64,000 nucleotides of DNA, taken from positions 1 through 64,000 of the forward strand of contig CAYRAM010000005.1 in assembly GCA_964422295.1 (NCBI GenBank), read 5' to 3'. This document shows, one piece after another, positions 9,252 to 17,962 of the stretch (its first letter is position 1; every line of letters begins with the position of its first letter). Source of the DNA: UBA12191 sp964422295. Its GTDB lineage: Bacteria > Planctomycetota > UBA8108 > UBA1146. Below the pieces are notes generated by a model. It saw nothing but the letters and a program-made list of their open reading frames with translations. It ran no database searches and had not been told where the DNA came from. Position numbers and translations under genes: made by a program.

Positions 9252-9637
9252 GCTCTTCACCTTTCCAAATCGTATCTGACGCCGGGAAAAAGGCGTTCTT
9301 CAGTCTAATCGATAAAGCAACAGGCTCCAAAGGGCTCTCAAACCACCGTATACCTCATGATGTCTGTCATCTTTAACTGAAGCACATTTTACAAACTTCA
9401 CCTCAAAAAACCGTGAGGGATTTCTCGATGTTGATCGTCTTACCGGATAGCCCACCTGGATGCGGAAGAGCTGCAGCGAAACCATTTCCTAATCGCCATC
9501 CTGATGCTGGATCCCACAGCTGCGATTGATGCGATGGTCAGAACTCCAAAGAAAACCAATGAACCGATGAAGCTTTCACAGTTTTCACGGCCTCAACTGG
9601 TCTACTTGGCTGCTCTTCCTTTGGAAAGGAGTGCCAA
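9252..9637. other. Divergent intergenic region, nothing specific seen
   Basis: 386 bases between the leftward lemA gene and the rightward gene at 9638. It must hold two promoters, but I see no convincing -35/-10 pair, repeat or RNA structure. AAAGGAG at about 9626 is the ribosome site of the right-hand gene. Confidence 0.4.
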
Positions 9638-10528
9638 ATGAAGTCCCTCATTTTGGCAATGGTTCTCACCCTTATCTTTGGGTCTGCGGGTATCGCTAAT
9701 GACGATTCCAACCCTGACGGATCCTCCTCACCCCTCAACGAAGAAACGAATGCATCCGTTTCTGAATTTAAGCTGTACTTCGACACGCCCCTTGAAGCCG
9801 CTCAAGGATCATTGATCACCTATCGCTGCCTATTAGACAATCCCGATACTGCCCTGGCTGGTTGGTCACTCATGGTGTGCCGTGACTCCAGTGCGGGGTT
9901 GCAAAATATTATTTCCGTGCAAACTGGAGAAACCACTGCGATTGTTAATGGTGGGGAGCCCCCATCATTCGAGGGAATTGCATTTTTTCAAAATCATGTT
10001 CTTCAAGGAGTCATTGTTGACTTCTTCGGGATAAACACTTTGCCGGCAGGGCTGGGCCATGAACTGCTGACGATTCAAACGCGACCCCTGGGTGAAACAG
10101 GGGAAACTGTACGTCTCCGTTACTGCTCAGGAGTCTGCAACGAAGTGCATGAGAATACCATTTACGAATCATTACTGGTTGCACCCGGCGGAGGCTCGAG
10201 CATTCTTCCAGAGTTCGAAGATGGCGAAGTCATCATCTCTGAAATGATCACCTCTTCAATGCCGTTCCTGCGAGGTGATGTCGATGGCGACTTACAGAGA
10301 GGGATCAGTGACTTTTACAGCCTGTACGGCTACCTCTTCCTTTCTGGTGATGTCACCTGTGCCGACAGTGCGGATCTCAATGATGACGGACGAATTGATG
10401 TCGCCGATATGTATTTGACTCTCAGTCACTTCTTTGGGATCGAAGTTGTGATTCCAAGTCCGTCTGTCACGTGCGGCGATGATGAAACGCATGACGATCT
10501 CACATGCATGATTCATTTTGGTTGCTGA
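9638..10528 (+). CDS. Secreted protein with cohesin-like module and dockerin-like C-terminus
   Basis: 296 aa. ATG at 9638 with AAAGGAG 6 bases upstream. The signal peptide is MKSLILAMVLTLIFGSAGIA. Residues about 44-200 have the beta-sandwich pattern of the cohesin-like modules seen at 19338, 23145 and 26386: an ALAGWSLMVCRDSSAGL segment, a GVIVDFFGINTLPAGLGHEL strand pair, then RYCSGVCN. Two dockerin-type loops follow (DVDGDLQRGISD and DLNDDGRIDVAD), then a tail CGDDETHDDLTC...GC. The first loop departs from consensus. A strong terminator follows, so this is a single-gene unit. Probably exported to the periplasm or surface; partner unknown. Confidence 0.8.
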   Translation: MKSLILAMVLTLIFGSAGIANDDSNPDGSSSPLNEETNASVSEFKLYFDTPLEAAQGSLITYRCLLDNPDTALAGWSLMVCRDSSAGLQNIISVQTGETTAIVNGGEPPSFEGIAFFQNHVLQGVIVDFFGINTLPAGLGHELLTIQTRPLGETGETVRLRYCSGVCNEVHENTIYESLLVAPGGGSSILPEFEDGEVIISEMITSSMPFLRGDVDGDLQRGISDFYSLYGYLFLSGDVTCADSADLNDDGRIDVADMYLTLSHFFGIEVVIPSPSVTCGDDETHDDLTCMIHFGC

Positions 10529-10545
10529 ATAGAGGGAGGGCAGAT

Positions 10546-10587
10546 AAAGGATCAGGCGCACGTTACTTTACGTGCGCCTGATCCTTT
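10546..10587 (+). terminator. Strong rho-independent terminator
   Basis: An 18-bp perfect stem pairs 10546-10563 with 10570-10587 around a six-base loop. The 5' arm starts with AAA and the 3' arm ends in a T-run, so it can work on either strand. It lies 17 bases after the stop at 10528 and could also stop leftward transcription from the ferritin-like gene at 10676. Confidence 0.92.
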
Positions 10588-10675
10588 TGATCCAGACGGA
10601 TGCGGGTCGCCGATCGCAATGATTGATTGCTAACATTAAACAACCTGCCTTCGCCAAATTTGTGAATGCCAAATC

Positions 10676-11257
10676 TTAGCGATCGAGGGCGCGGCTGTGT
10701 TTACGGGTGTGAGGACTTTCCCCGGGGTAGCGGCGTCTCATGTGACCCGATGGACGACCATGCAACAACTCCAGGAACCACGCTTCATGTTCGACCTCTT
10801 CAGCGAGCAGATCCTTCGCAAGATCGTATGTAATCGGATCCTTGCCGAAAGTCATGTTGCACACCTGGTTCCAATTGGCGATGGCACCCTGTTCCGCCTT
10901 GAGGCACTTTTCGAGAATTTGCTTCAGATCGGTGGAAGGCTCGGGCACCTGCAGGAACTCGCAACCTGACATCTCGACAAACTCGTGGGCATGAGTTGGC
11001 AATGTTCCGCCGAGTTGGTAGATCCTTTCGATGCAAGATTCAAAGTGGCTCAGGTCTTCCATACGTGCATCTTCGAGAACACCCTTGATCCCTTCCCCCT
11101 CAACGCCAACACAGTGCATGCGCAGATTGGTGAAGTAGTAATAGGCCGTAAACTCGACCGATGCGTTTTTGATCAGCTGCTTCACGAGTGCATCGACATC
11201 CACACCGTTCTTCTCCAGAATCGCAACTCCGACAGGCTTGATTTCTGCGGTAGACAT
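10676..11257 (-). CDS. Dps-like ferritin family protein (DPSL type)
   Basis: 193 aa, ATG at 11257 behind AAGGAGG. It is a four-helix ferritin-like protein. The motifs are VEFTAYYYFTNLRMH in helix 1, EDARMEDLSHFESC in helix 2, LKAEQGAIANWNQVC in helix 3 and LLAEEVEHEAWFLELLHG in helix 4. These give the paired Glu and E-x-x-H ligands of a di-iron site. The fit is best with the Dps-like (DPSL) branch; the extra cysteines (about residues 81, 103, 122 and 138) are in keeping with the thioferritin-like members. Likely role: iron oxidation with peroxide and protection from oxidative stress, in the cytoplasm. The basic C-terminal tail could bind DNA. Divergent from the gene at 11448. Confidence 0.8.
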   Translation of the reverse strand: MSTAEIKPVGVAILEKNGVDVDALVKQLIKNASVEFTAYYYFTNLRMHCVGVEGEGIKGVLEDARMEDLSHFESCIERIYQLGGTLPTHAHEFVEMSGCEFLQVPEPSTDLKQILEKCLKAEQGAIANWNQVCNMTFGKDPITYDLAKDLLAEEVEHEAWFLELLHGRPSGHMRRRYPGESPHTRKHSRALDR

Positions 11258-11340
11258 GGAGGCTCCTCCTTCTCAATCGTGTCATTTCAGAACCCGAAGT
11301 TTTCTATTATCATTCTTGATGATGTTGGGTTCCGTTAGAA

Positions 11341-11357
11341 GGAATTATATTAATTCC
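11341..11357. promoter_or_regulatory. A/T-rich inverted repeat, candidate operator
   Basis: GGAATTA and TAATTCC form perfect 7-base arms around TAT. The repeat lies between the divergent Dps-like gene (start 11257) and DapA-family gene (start 11448). Its size and A/T content would suit a dimeric regulator such as a Fur/PerR-type protein, but no such consensus is clearly matched. Confidence 0.4.
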
Positions 11358-11447
11358 CCTGCGAATCAGAGACAACAATCAGCCATTGAAGTGGCAGTGT
11401 TTTTTTACCGGCCTGTTCCAATATCACGTCCCCCTAGTGGAGGATCC

Positions 11448-12344
11448 ATGGACCCGCAACCTCTCAGTGGCATCATCGGCTATCTCGTCACGCCATTTTC
11501 AGAGCAGGGCATCGACATCCCTGTCTTGCATCAAATGATCGACCGCTTGCTGGAATCGGACGTGCACGCCATCGCACCCCTCGGCAGTACCGGCGAAGCC
11601 GCCTATCTGACCGACGAAGAGTGGCGAAGTGTCGCCCATGAAACTTGTCAACGGGTCGCAGGACGGGTACCGACCATCGTCGGCATCGCCGAGGTCGCCA
11701 CCGCCGCCGCCGCAGAAAAGGCACGCATCTCCGAGGAGGCGGGAGCGGATGCCATCATGGTCTTGCCGATCTCCTATTGGAAAATCACCGACGACGAGAT
11801 CAAAAATCACTTTGCGGCGATCGCCGCAGCCACCTCTCTGCCGATCATGGCCTACAACAACCCCGGAACCAGTGGCACCGACATGTCCCCGGATCTGATC
11901 TGCAAGATGTTCCGCGAGATCGACAATGTAACGATGATCAAGGAGAGCAGTGGCGACCTCAATCGGATGAAGAAAATCTCCGAGCTGACCGACGGTCAAC
12001 TGCCCTTCTACAACGGCTGCAATCCCCTCGCCCATGAAGCCTTTTCGGTGGGCGCGAGCGGTTGGTGCACAGCGGCAGCCAATCTGATTCCCGAGCTCAA
12101 TCTGCAACTGTATCGCTGCCACCAGGAAAAGGACATCCGCGCAGCGGAACAAGCCTTCAGTGAACAGTTGCCGATCCTCGAATGCATCATGAAGAAGAGT
12201 CTCCCCGCCACCATCAAATCGGGGCTGCTCTCCCTCGGAATCAATGCGGGAGTCCCGCGTCTGCCACTTCACCCCCTCGGTGCAGATCTGGAGTTGGAAT
12301 TGGCAGGACTGATCCGTGACTGTAATCGTTCCAAAAGTTCCTGA
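11448..12344 (+). CDS. DapA/NAL-family aldolase (dihydrodipicolinate synthase-like)
   Basis: 298 aa from ATG at 11448, with GTGGAGGA ending 4 bases upstream. A longer open frame to 11169 overlaps the opposite gene and is rejected. It is a class I Schiff-base TIM barrel: GSTGEAAYL (substrate carboxylate loop), Tyr136 in YNNPGTSG and the Schiff-base Lys165 in MIKESSGD. The family includes 4-hydroxy-tetrahydrodipicolinate synthase, N-acetylneuraminate lyase and keto-deoxy sugar acid lyases. The adjoining genes are not lysine genes, and I cannot choose among these. The cytoplasmic enzyme probably condenses or cleaves pyruvate-derived substrates. Confidence 0.9.
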   Translation: MDPQPLSGIIGYLVTPFSEQGIDIPVLHQMIDRLLESDVHAIAPLGSTGEAAYLTDEEWRSVAHETCQRVAGRVPTIVGIAEVATAAAAEKARISEEAGADAIMVLPISYWKITDDEIKNHFAAIAAATSLPIMAYNNPGTSGTDMSPDLICKMFREIDNVTMIKESSGDLNRMKKISELTDGQLPFYNGCNPLAHEAFSVGASGWCTAAANLIPELNLQLYRCHQEKDIRAAEQAFSEQLPILECIMKKSLPATIKSGLLSLGINAGVPRLPLHPLGADLELELAGLIRDCNRSKSS

Positions 12345-12388
12345 GCGATGAACTCGCACAGGATTTTTGTTGAAGAGTGGGGTATGGG

Positions 12389-12946
12389 ATGTCCAATGTG
12401 TATATGAATAAATCAACAAATCCCCGTGGTGTGCTTTTTCTGTTTTGCATCCTGTTTCTTTGCTGCTCCCTCGTCTCCTGCTCGGGATTGCCGAAGGCAC
12501 CGGGGCCCGATGATCTCACCGGAGCAGAGCAGATGGAGCGGGTCAAATCCCTCGTCGGCACCTGGTATCCCGCCGATGGCGAACCGGATGCCGATCCCAT
12601 CGCCATCTATCGCCTCTCCGCCAACGACAATTCGGTGGTGGAGCGCCTCTTCCCCGATCAGATGCACGAAATGGTGACGATGTACTTCATCAACGATGGC
12701 GAGCTGACCCTGACCCACTTTTGCTCCCTCTCCAACCAGCCAACGATGGTCGCCGAGCCGGGCACCAAGGATGAGATCTGGTTCCGTTTCTCCGGCATCA
12801 CCAATTTGGGGGATCGCAATAATCCTCACATGCGCGAGCATGCGTTCAATTTCTTTGAAGACCCCAACCGCCTCGACGCAACCTGGGTCCTCTGGGAAAA
12901 GAATCAAGAGAAGGCGCAGAACAAGTTCTCCATGCTCCGTCGCTGA
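12389..12946 (+). CDS. Putative lipoprotein of unknown function
   Basis: 185 aa from ATG at 12389; ATG at 12404 gives a tidier signal peptide and is equally possible, while GTG at 12377 is less so. The hydrophobic stretch VLFLFCILFLCCSLVS is followed by Cys in a lipobox (LVSC), so it should be acylated and anchored to a membrane. The mature part opens with a LVGTWYP motif of the kind seen in small beta-barrel (lipocalin-like) domains that measure or bind small ligands, and continues with a beta-rich pattern. 32 bases after the lyase gene, so it may be co-transcribed. No family identified. Confidence 0.7.
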   Translation: MSNVYMNKSTNPRGVLFLFCILFLCCSLVSCSGLPKAPGPDDLTGAEQMERVKSLVGTWYPADGEPDADPIAIYRLSANDNSVVERLFPDQMHEMVTMYFINDGELTLTHFCSLSNQPTMVAEPGTKDEIWFRFSGITNLGDRNNPHMREHAFNFFEDPNRLDATWVLWEKNQEKAQNKFSMLRR

Positions 12947-13006
12947 GGCGGAACAGAACCGATCCACCTTCGACGCAAATCCAAAGCCCTGTTCAATAAT
13001 CAGAGA

Positions 13007-13864
13007 TCAGCTCGCCACCTTCCAACAAGCATCATGAGGGATCACTGTGCAGGCGGAATCTTCTGCATCGACGCCTTGGAGACCACTGAAGACGTAGTGG
13101 CACAGCCGCGTGACGATACTGCGTCGCTCCGGCACCATGTATCTCTCAAGGTAATTGTTGAAGAACCCTCGCGGCAAGACGCGATCACCGAGGGCGACCA
13201 GAAGTTGAGAGATAGGATGATCGATATTCTCTCTTCTCACTTGCGCCTCCAGCCCACCGATGACCTCGAAACTCCCTGCTTGCTGATGGGGCTTTACCAC
13301 CAAGGCACTGGAATAACGTGTGACTCCCCGAACTCCCACCGCCAATGACTCGTAGTGGTCATCGGTTTTGCGTGAAGCCACCGCCAGCACGATGGGTACT
13401 TTTACCCGTGAACCGACGATACGAGTAATCGATTGGATCCATGGGTGCGCGCGGTTGCCCATTTCTTGCAGTTGTTCCCGAGCGAAATCTTGATTAAGGC
13501 CGATGTCGATGCACAGGATTCCCAGAGATTTCACTCCTTCGCCCCGGTTGATGTGATCCACCAAGTGCTGCAGGTCAGATTTCAAATGCGGCTCCACCAG
13601 ATCCAGCAACTCTGATGGAATTGAGAGGCTTCCCGTCTCGCATCGGATCAACTTTTGATCGCTCGTCACATCGAGATGGACACTTTGATGAAATGATGGC
13701 AAGCCGCCAAATCTGTCGTTCATCAACTGAGTCACCGAGTCAAAATCCCGATGGCTCTTCACCTCAAAGCGCTGATCGTCCAGACGAGAAAATTCCAGGG
13801 GCGCGGCACCTCCCTCTTGAACCACAGAGCGTTCTCGGGTGCCAGATTTACGATTTGTGGACAT
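13007..13864 (-). CDS. Conserved-looking protein of unknown function
   Basis: 285 aa, ATG at 13864 with AGG 5 bases upstream. No signal peptide or membrane segment, so probably cytoplasmic. The middle part has alternating strands and helices (VKSLGILCIDIGLNQDFARE, then VKVPIVLAVASRK and ESLAVGVRGVTRYSSALVVK), suggesting an alpha/beta fold. Cysteines occur at the C-terminus. No catalytic signature stands out and I cannot name the family. It ends 60 bases from the convergent lipoprotein gene. Confidence 0.6.
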   Translation of the reverse strand: MSTNRKSGTRERSVVQEGGAAPLEFSRLDDQRFEVKSHRDFDSVTQLMNDRFGGLPSFHQSVHLDVTSDQKLIRCETGSLSIPSELLDLVEPHLKSDLQHLVDHINRGEGVKSLGILCIDIGLNQDFAREQLQEMGNRAHPWIQSITRIVGSRVKVPIVLAVASRKTDDHYESLAVGVRGVTRYSSALVVKPHQQAGSFEVIGGLEAQVRRENIDHPISQLLVALGDRVLPRGFFNNYLERYMVPERRSIVTRLCHYVFSGLQGVDAEDSACTVIPHDACWKVAS

Positions 13865-14183
13865 AGTTACCTGCTCTTGTCAGAAAAGTCATCTCTACTG
13901 ATATCCGGATTTGTTTGGAAAACGGACAAGAGAATGAGGCGAAAGCAGAACTTCTGCTCAGGAGGCAGAAACGACCCGAAATATATCGGCATTACGACGC
14001 TCTAATTTACGAAAATCTCATGTGCCCACACCGTTGTTGCATTTTGGTGCAATCGCAGGAGATCGCCGAATTTCCCCTCCATCCCCAATCCCAACCTGCG
14101 ATCTTGCCACCTTCATTTTGATCGACTCACCATTGCGCCATTGGTAGCGACATCCTTCAATGGAAGGTTGAGAGGTGGTGTGG
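13865..14183. other. Divergent intergenic region
   Basis: 319 bases between the unknown leftward gene and the large secreted protein at 14184. An imperfect inverted repeat CCGAAATATATCGG lies near 13976-13989. AGAGG at 14171-14175 is the ribosome site of the right-hand gene. I see nothing else that I can support. Confidence 0.35.
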
Positions 14184-17100
14184 ATGAGGTACCGCTCACT
14201 CTTCGCTATGGCATTTCTTCTGGTCTTGTCGGGGACACTCTCGGCGCAGCCGATCAATGACGATTGCAGCGGAGCCATCGATGCCATCGAGGGGGTCAAT
14301 CCCTTCGACATCTCCACTGCGACCGACTCTGCGGCCCCCGTCGATGATTCTGCCTGCAGCGGAGAACTGCTGGGACAGCTGCATCGGGATGTATGGTGGC
14401 GCTTTGTGCCTTCCATCTCGGGGCTTCTGACTGTCAGCACCTGTGACAGCGCTGACTTCGACAGTGATCTGGCGATCTACAATGGCTCTTGTTCTGATTT
14501 GCAATTGTTGGATTGCAACGGAGATGCGGCGGGGTGTTCACTCTTCACCTCCCACATCATCGATCTTCCGGTGGCTGCCGGTGACGAACTGCTGATCCGG
14601 CTCGGTGGGTGGGACATCAACGCCATCGGCAGTGGTGATCTCGTCCTCGATCTTCAGGGGCCGATTCCACCGATGAATTTGCAATGCGAGATGATCGGCG
14701 ACGAACTCTCTGCCACCTGGGATGCGCCACTCCCCGTCGACAATTGGCAAATCTTTGTCGATGGCGTTTTGTCCGAGATCCTCGATGCAGCAGCGGTCAG
14801 CTGGATCGGCGGTCAAGCACCAGGAATTGGTGAACAGTCAGAGTTGTGTGTTGTCGCAATCTCCGGCAGCGAGAGTGCAACAACCTGCTGCACCATTTTC
14901 GGAGGGCCGATCCATGACAGTTGCCTCGGGGCCATCGACATCATTGGCGACAGTGTCGATTTCGATACCACCACTGCAACCGACAGCGATGAACCCTTTG
15001 ACCCGACCCCGTGTGCTGACTCCTTGCCGGGAGATCTCGTTCAGGATCTTTGGTTCCGCTGGACATCTCCGGGGAATGGTTCGGTTCAGGCCTCCACCTG
15101 TTCCAGCGCCGACTTCGATACCACCATTGCAGTCTATGGGGGTGACTGCAGCGGATTGATCCCCCTCGGCTGCAATGGCGACTTCAGCGGGTGCAGTAAT
15201 TTTACATCCCAAGTCTCCGACATTACCGTGACCACTGGTCAGGAGTTGCTGATTCGGGTTGGAGGGTGGCAAGCCGGATCCGCCGGCAGTGGTACTCTGA
15301 ACCTTCTGTTCTCGCCCTCTTTGGTCGAGAACTTCAGCGTCACTTCTGCAGCTGGCAGTGGCAGCATCGATGTCAGTTGGCAAGCACTCGAAGATTTGAC
15401 GACAGCCGCACTTCTCATCGATGGAATACCGGTTTCGACGATCGATTCCGTCACTGCAGGAACTCTCCACCAAGAGCAGGTCTCCGGTTTCCCGTGGCCG
15501 GCACCGGTCGAAGTATGTCTGATCGCTACCGCCGCCAGTGCTTCGGCCGCCCCCATCTGCCATCGGGTCGACGTCATCGAAACTGCCAGCGAAATCGCCT
15601 TCGGATCGATCGGTCCCCTGGCTGACGACGGCGTCACCATTCTTACGGCGACGGTCAACAGCACCGACCTGGCAGCGGACCTGCGCGTCGAAATCGAGAT
15701 CGATCATCCGCGCATCTCTGATCTGGAAATTCGTCTTCTATCTGCGGAAGGGGAGCAGGTCATGTTGTATGGAGGAGGTTTCGGCAGTGGGCTCCATGCC
15801 ACTTATTGGCAACCCGCTCCGCCGGCACAAGCTCCCTACAATACAGGTGTCTCGGTGAGGCCCGTGGGGCCAGGCTCTCTAATTGATCTGTGCAACTCGA
15901 TTCCTGCCGGTGAATGGACTCTGGAAATTGAAGATCTGGTGGCTGGTGAATCGGGCAGCATCATCTCGTGGTCTTTGAACTTCTTCGATGTAGCCCCTGC
16001 ATATTTGCCGGCACCCGATCTGATCGCGGGGGAACATCAGCAGATGAGCCAGCTGGGCAGGGAGGGGGAAGAGGTCGGCCTGATGTTGCAATCGGTGTGC
16101 TGCAATCACGGCGACGAGCCCCTCGACTGGCACGGCAATCCCGATCCGCGCCATCCTTTCATGGTCTTCAATCTGTATCGCATCTCCACTGATCGCATCG
16201 TTCAGGTCGGCAGTTCATGGGCAAAACATGCCCCGGGACCAGCGACCACAGCGAATGCTTGCGGCTATGGCTGCACGGTACCGGCCGACCCTTTCACCCT
16301 CGGCATCGGCTGTTCAGACATCTACAGCGCCGGCTTTAACGGAATCCAAACCAATCTTGGCCCGCGCAGCGAGATCAACCCGTGGACCGGTGTTTACGAC
16401 TTCAATTCATCGATTCTGAATGGGCCGCTGGGAAGTGTCTCCCCCGTCGATCGACGCTTGCGCATCCATGACTCCGATCTCGATCCCGTCAATAATCCAA
16501 ACACGGAACTCTTTGTTGAAGCGTTGTATATCGCCCACGACGACCCCAATCCTGACGACAACATGATTCACGAGCCGGTCTCCGTCACTGCCGGGTCTCC
16601 CGGAAACACTTGGGAATTTTCACTCGCAGAAACAAGCCAGTTGGGGCCCGCCATCCTCGCCTGGCCCGGTGCCCACATCTCCCATGTTTCCCCGGAGAAT
16701 GGATCGGATGGCACCGCTTTCATCGCCGCGAAAGCGACCCCTCTCAATCCCGAAGAAACTGCTTGGCGCTACGAATACGCCATCTGGAATCACAATCTTT
16801 CGCGTCATGTGGGAGAAGTTGAGATTCCTGTATATCCAGGAGTCGATGTGACCGACATTCAATTCCATGCGCCGCAAATTGAAAGCCTTGGATATGTCGA
16901 TCTGCCATGGCAGGTCAGCCTGGAACCAGCCGCTCTGCGCTGGATCGCTCCGACAGAAAACCCGTTGCGCTGGGGTTACCTGTACAACTTCAGTTTCACC
17001 TGCAATGCACCGCCGATCGAAGGCCCAATGCGAATCAGTGGTCACGATGTTGTGGGTGAAATGCTGACCGATTCGTTGATTCCTGGCACACCTCCCGGTC

Positions 17101-17375
17101 AATTATTTCAACGGGGAGATTGTAACGACGATGGCCAACTCAACATCGCCGATGCCATCGTCGCTCTGGCGGCTCTGTTTCTCGGTTCATCAGATTTTGC
17201 CTGCGCCGATGCACTCGATGTCAATGACGACTCGACCATCAATATCGCAGATCCAATCTATTTCCTCGATTGGCTCTTCTCGGACGGGGCATCCATTCCC
17301 GAGCCCTTCCCATCATGTGGACCCGATCCCACCGATGACCCCATCGGCTGCATAGAAAGCAATCAGTGTCAGTAG
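14184..17375 (+). CDS. Large secreted multidomain protein: PPC-like repeats, P domain, dockerin-like end
   Basis: 1063 aa from ATG at 14184, with AGAGG 8 bases upstream. The signal peptide ends near SAQ (residue 19). Two copies of a PPC-like beta domain follow, at about 20-160 and 243-385; each has the sequence DxCxGAID..., STCxSADFD... and LLIRxGGW. Each is followed by an Fn3-like segment. A proprotein-convertase-type P domain lies at about 470-610 (DLEIRLLSAEGEQ, IPAGEWTLEIEDL). A long region of unknown function, common in planctomycetes, has GCSDIYSAGFNGIQTNLGPR and paired CC. A dockerin-like module (975-1035) with Cys tail ends it. No protease domain, so the P domain is probably structural. 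Confidence 0.85.
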   Translation: MRYRSLFAMAFLLVLSGTLSAQPINDDCSGAIDAIEGVNPFDISTATDSAAPVDDSACSGELLGQLHRDVWWRFVPSISGLLTVSTCDSADFDSDLAIYNGSCSDLQLLDCNGDAAGCSLFTSHIIDLPVAAGDELLIRLGGWDINAIGSGDLVLDLQGPIPPMNLQCEMIGDELSATWDAPLPVDNWQIFVDGVLSEILDAAAVSWIGGQAPGIGEQSELCVVAISGSESATTCCTIFGGPIHDSCLGAIDIIGDSVDFDTTTATDSDEPFDPTPCADSLPGDLVQDLWFRWTSPGNGSVQASTCSSADFDTTIAVYGGDCSGLIPLGCNGDFSGCSNFTSQVSDITVTTGQELLIRVGGWQAGSAGSGTLNLLFSPSLVENFSVTSAAGSGSIDVSWQALEDLTTAALLIDGIPVSTIDSVTAGTLHQEQVSGFPWPAPVEVCLIATAASASAAPICHRVDVIETASEIAFGSIGPLADDGVTILTATVNSTDLAADLRVEIEIDHPRISDLEIRLLSAEGEQVMLYGGGFGSGLHATYWQPAPPAQAPYNTGVSVRPVGPGSLIDLCNSIPAGEWTLEIEDLVAGESGSIISWSLNFFDVAPAYLPAPDLIAGEHQQMSQLGREGEEVGLMLQSVCCNHGDEPLDWHGNPDPRHPFMVFNLYRISTDRIVQVGSSWAKHAPGPATTANACGYGCTVPADPFTLGIGCSDIYSAGFNGIQTNLGPRSEINPWTGVYDFNSSILNGPLGSVSPVDRRLRIHDSDLDPVNNPNTELFVEALYIAHDDPNPDDNMIHEPVSVTAGSPGNTWEFSLAETSQLGPAILAWPGAHISHVSPENGSDGTAFIAAKATPLNPEETAWRYEYAIWNHNLSRHVGEVEIPVYPGVDVTDIQFHAPQIESLGYVDLPWQVSLEPAALRWIAPTENPLRWGYLYNFSFTCNAPPIEGPMRISGHDVVGEMLTDSLIPGTPPGQLFQRGDCNDDGQLNIADAIVALAALFLGSSDFACADALDVNDDSTINIADPIYFLDWLFSDGASIPEPFPSCGPDPTDDPIGCIESNQCQ

Positions 17376-17962
17376 AGGTTTCTTAGAAGTTGCTCGATAG
17401 CGGTAGCTCAAAATGGTGTTCTCAATGGTCGAAGCATCACCAATGTTTCAAATCCTCCGTGGTGATAAAAGCTTTCCAAACCCGATCGATGCCGACATCG
17501 ATCGTTACTTCCATCTGCCTACGGCCAGCCTGTTTGACGGCATTGGAACCATCGCTGGCCAAAAGAATCCTGCACAAATTAGAAGAACTATTTCAATGCG
17601 CTTGTTCATTTGACTCACCACTTACTTCATAAGGATTAGCGGTAGATTTCTTACCCGGGAAAACAGATAAAACAATTTCTCACAGGACCTATCTTCAATC
17701 TCCCACCCAAGATAACGAGTTACTCGCTCCAACTCACCTACAAAACATGTACTGCTCTCCATTGGATTAAATTTCACACTAAGACATTGCTCTTTGTTAA
17801 CCAGAAGGAGGAAAAACAGAGTCCTCTTTCCATCCGTATTCTGATGTGAAGAATGAGAAACTGTGTGAGCGGCAAGGTTTGCCGACTTCATTGAAGTTTC
17901 GATCGATTCAGTGCTGTGAATTCAATCGCCAATTTGGCTTACAACAATATTTGGAGGTTCCC
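17376..17962. other. Long intergenic region with a perfect hairpin
   Basis: 587 bases with no supported gene. CGATCGATG (17483-17491) and CATCGATCG (17496-17504) pair perfectly over 9 bp around CCGA. The hairpin lies 108 bases after the preceding stop. With no T-run after it, it may be an mRNA 3'-end structure or a protein site. The frame of the next gene is open back to 17846, but GGAGG before 17963 fixes the start there. Confidence 0.45.

Noticed and set aside
11499..12500. 333-codon minus-strand frame opposite the DapA-family gene
   Set aside because: Antisense shadow; the plus strand has the complete Schiff-base Lys and Tyr motifs and a ribosome site.
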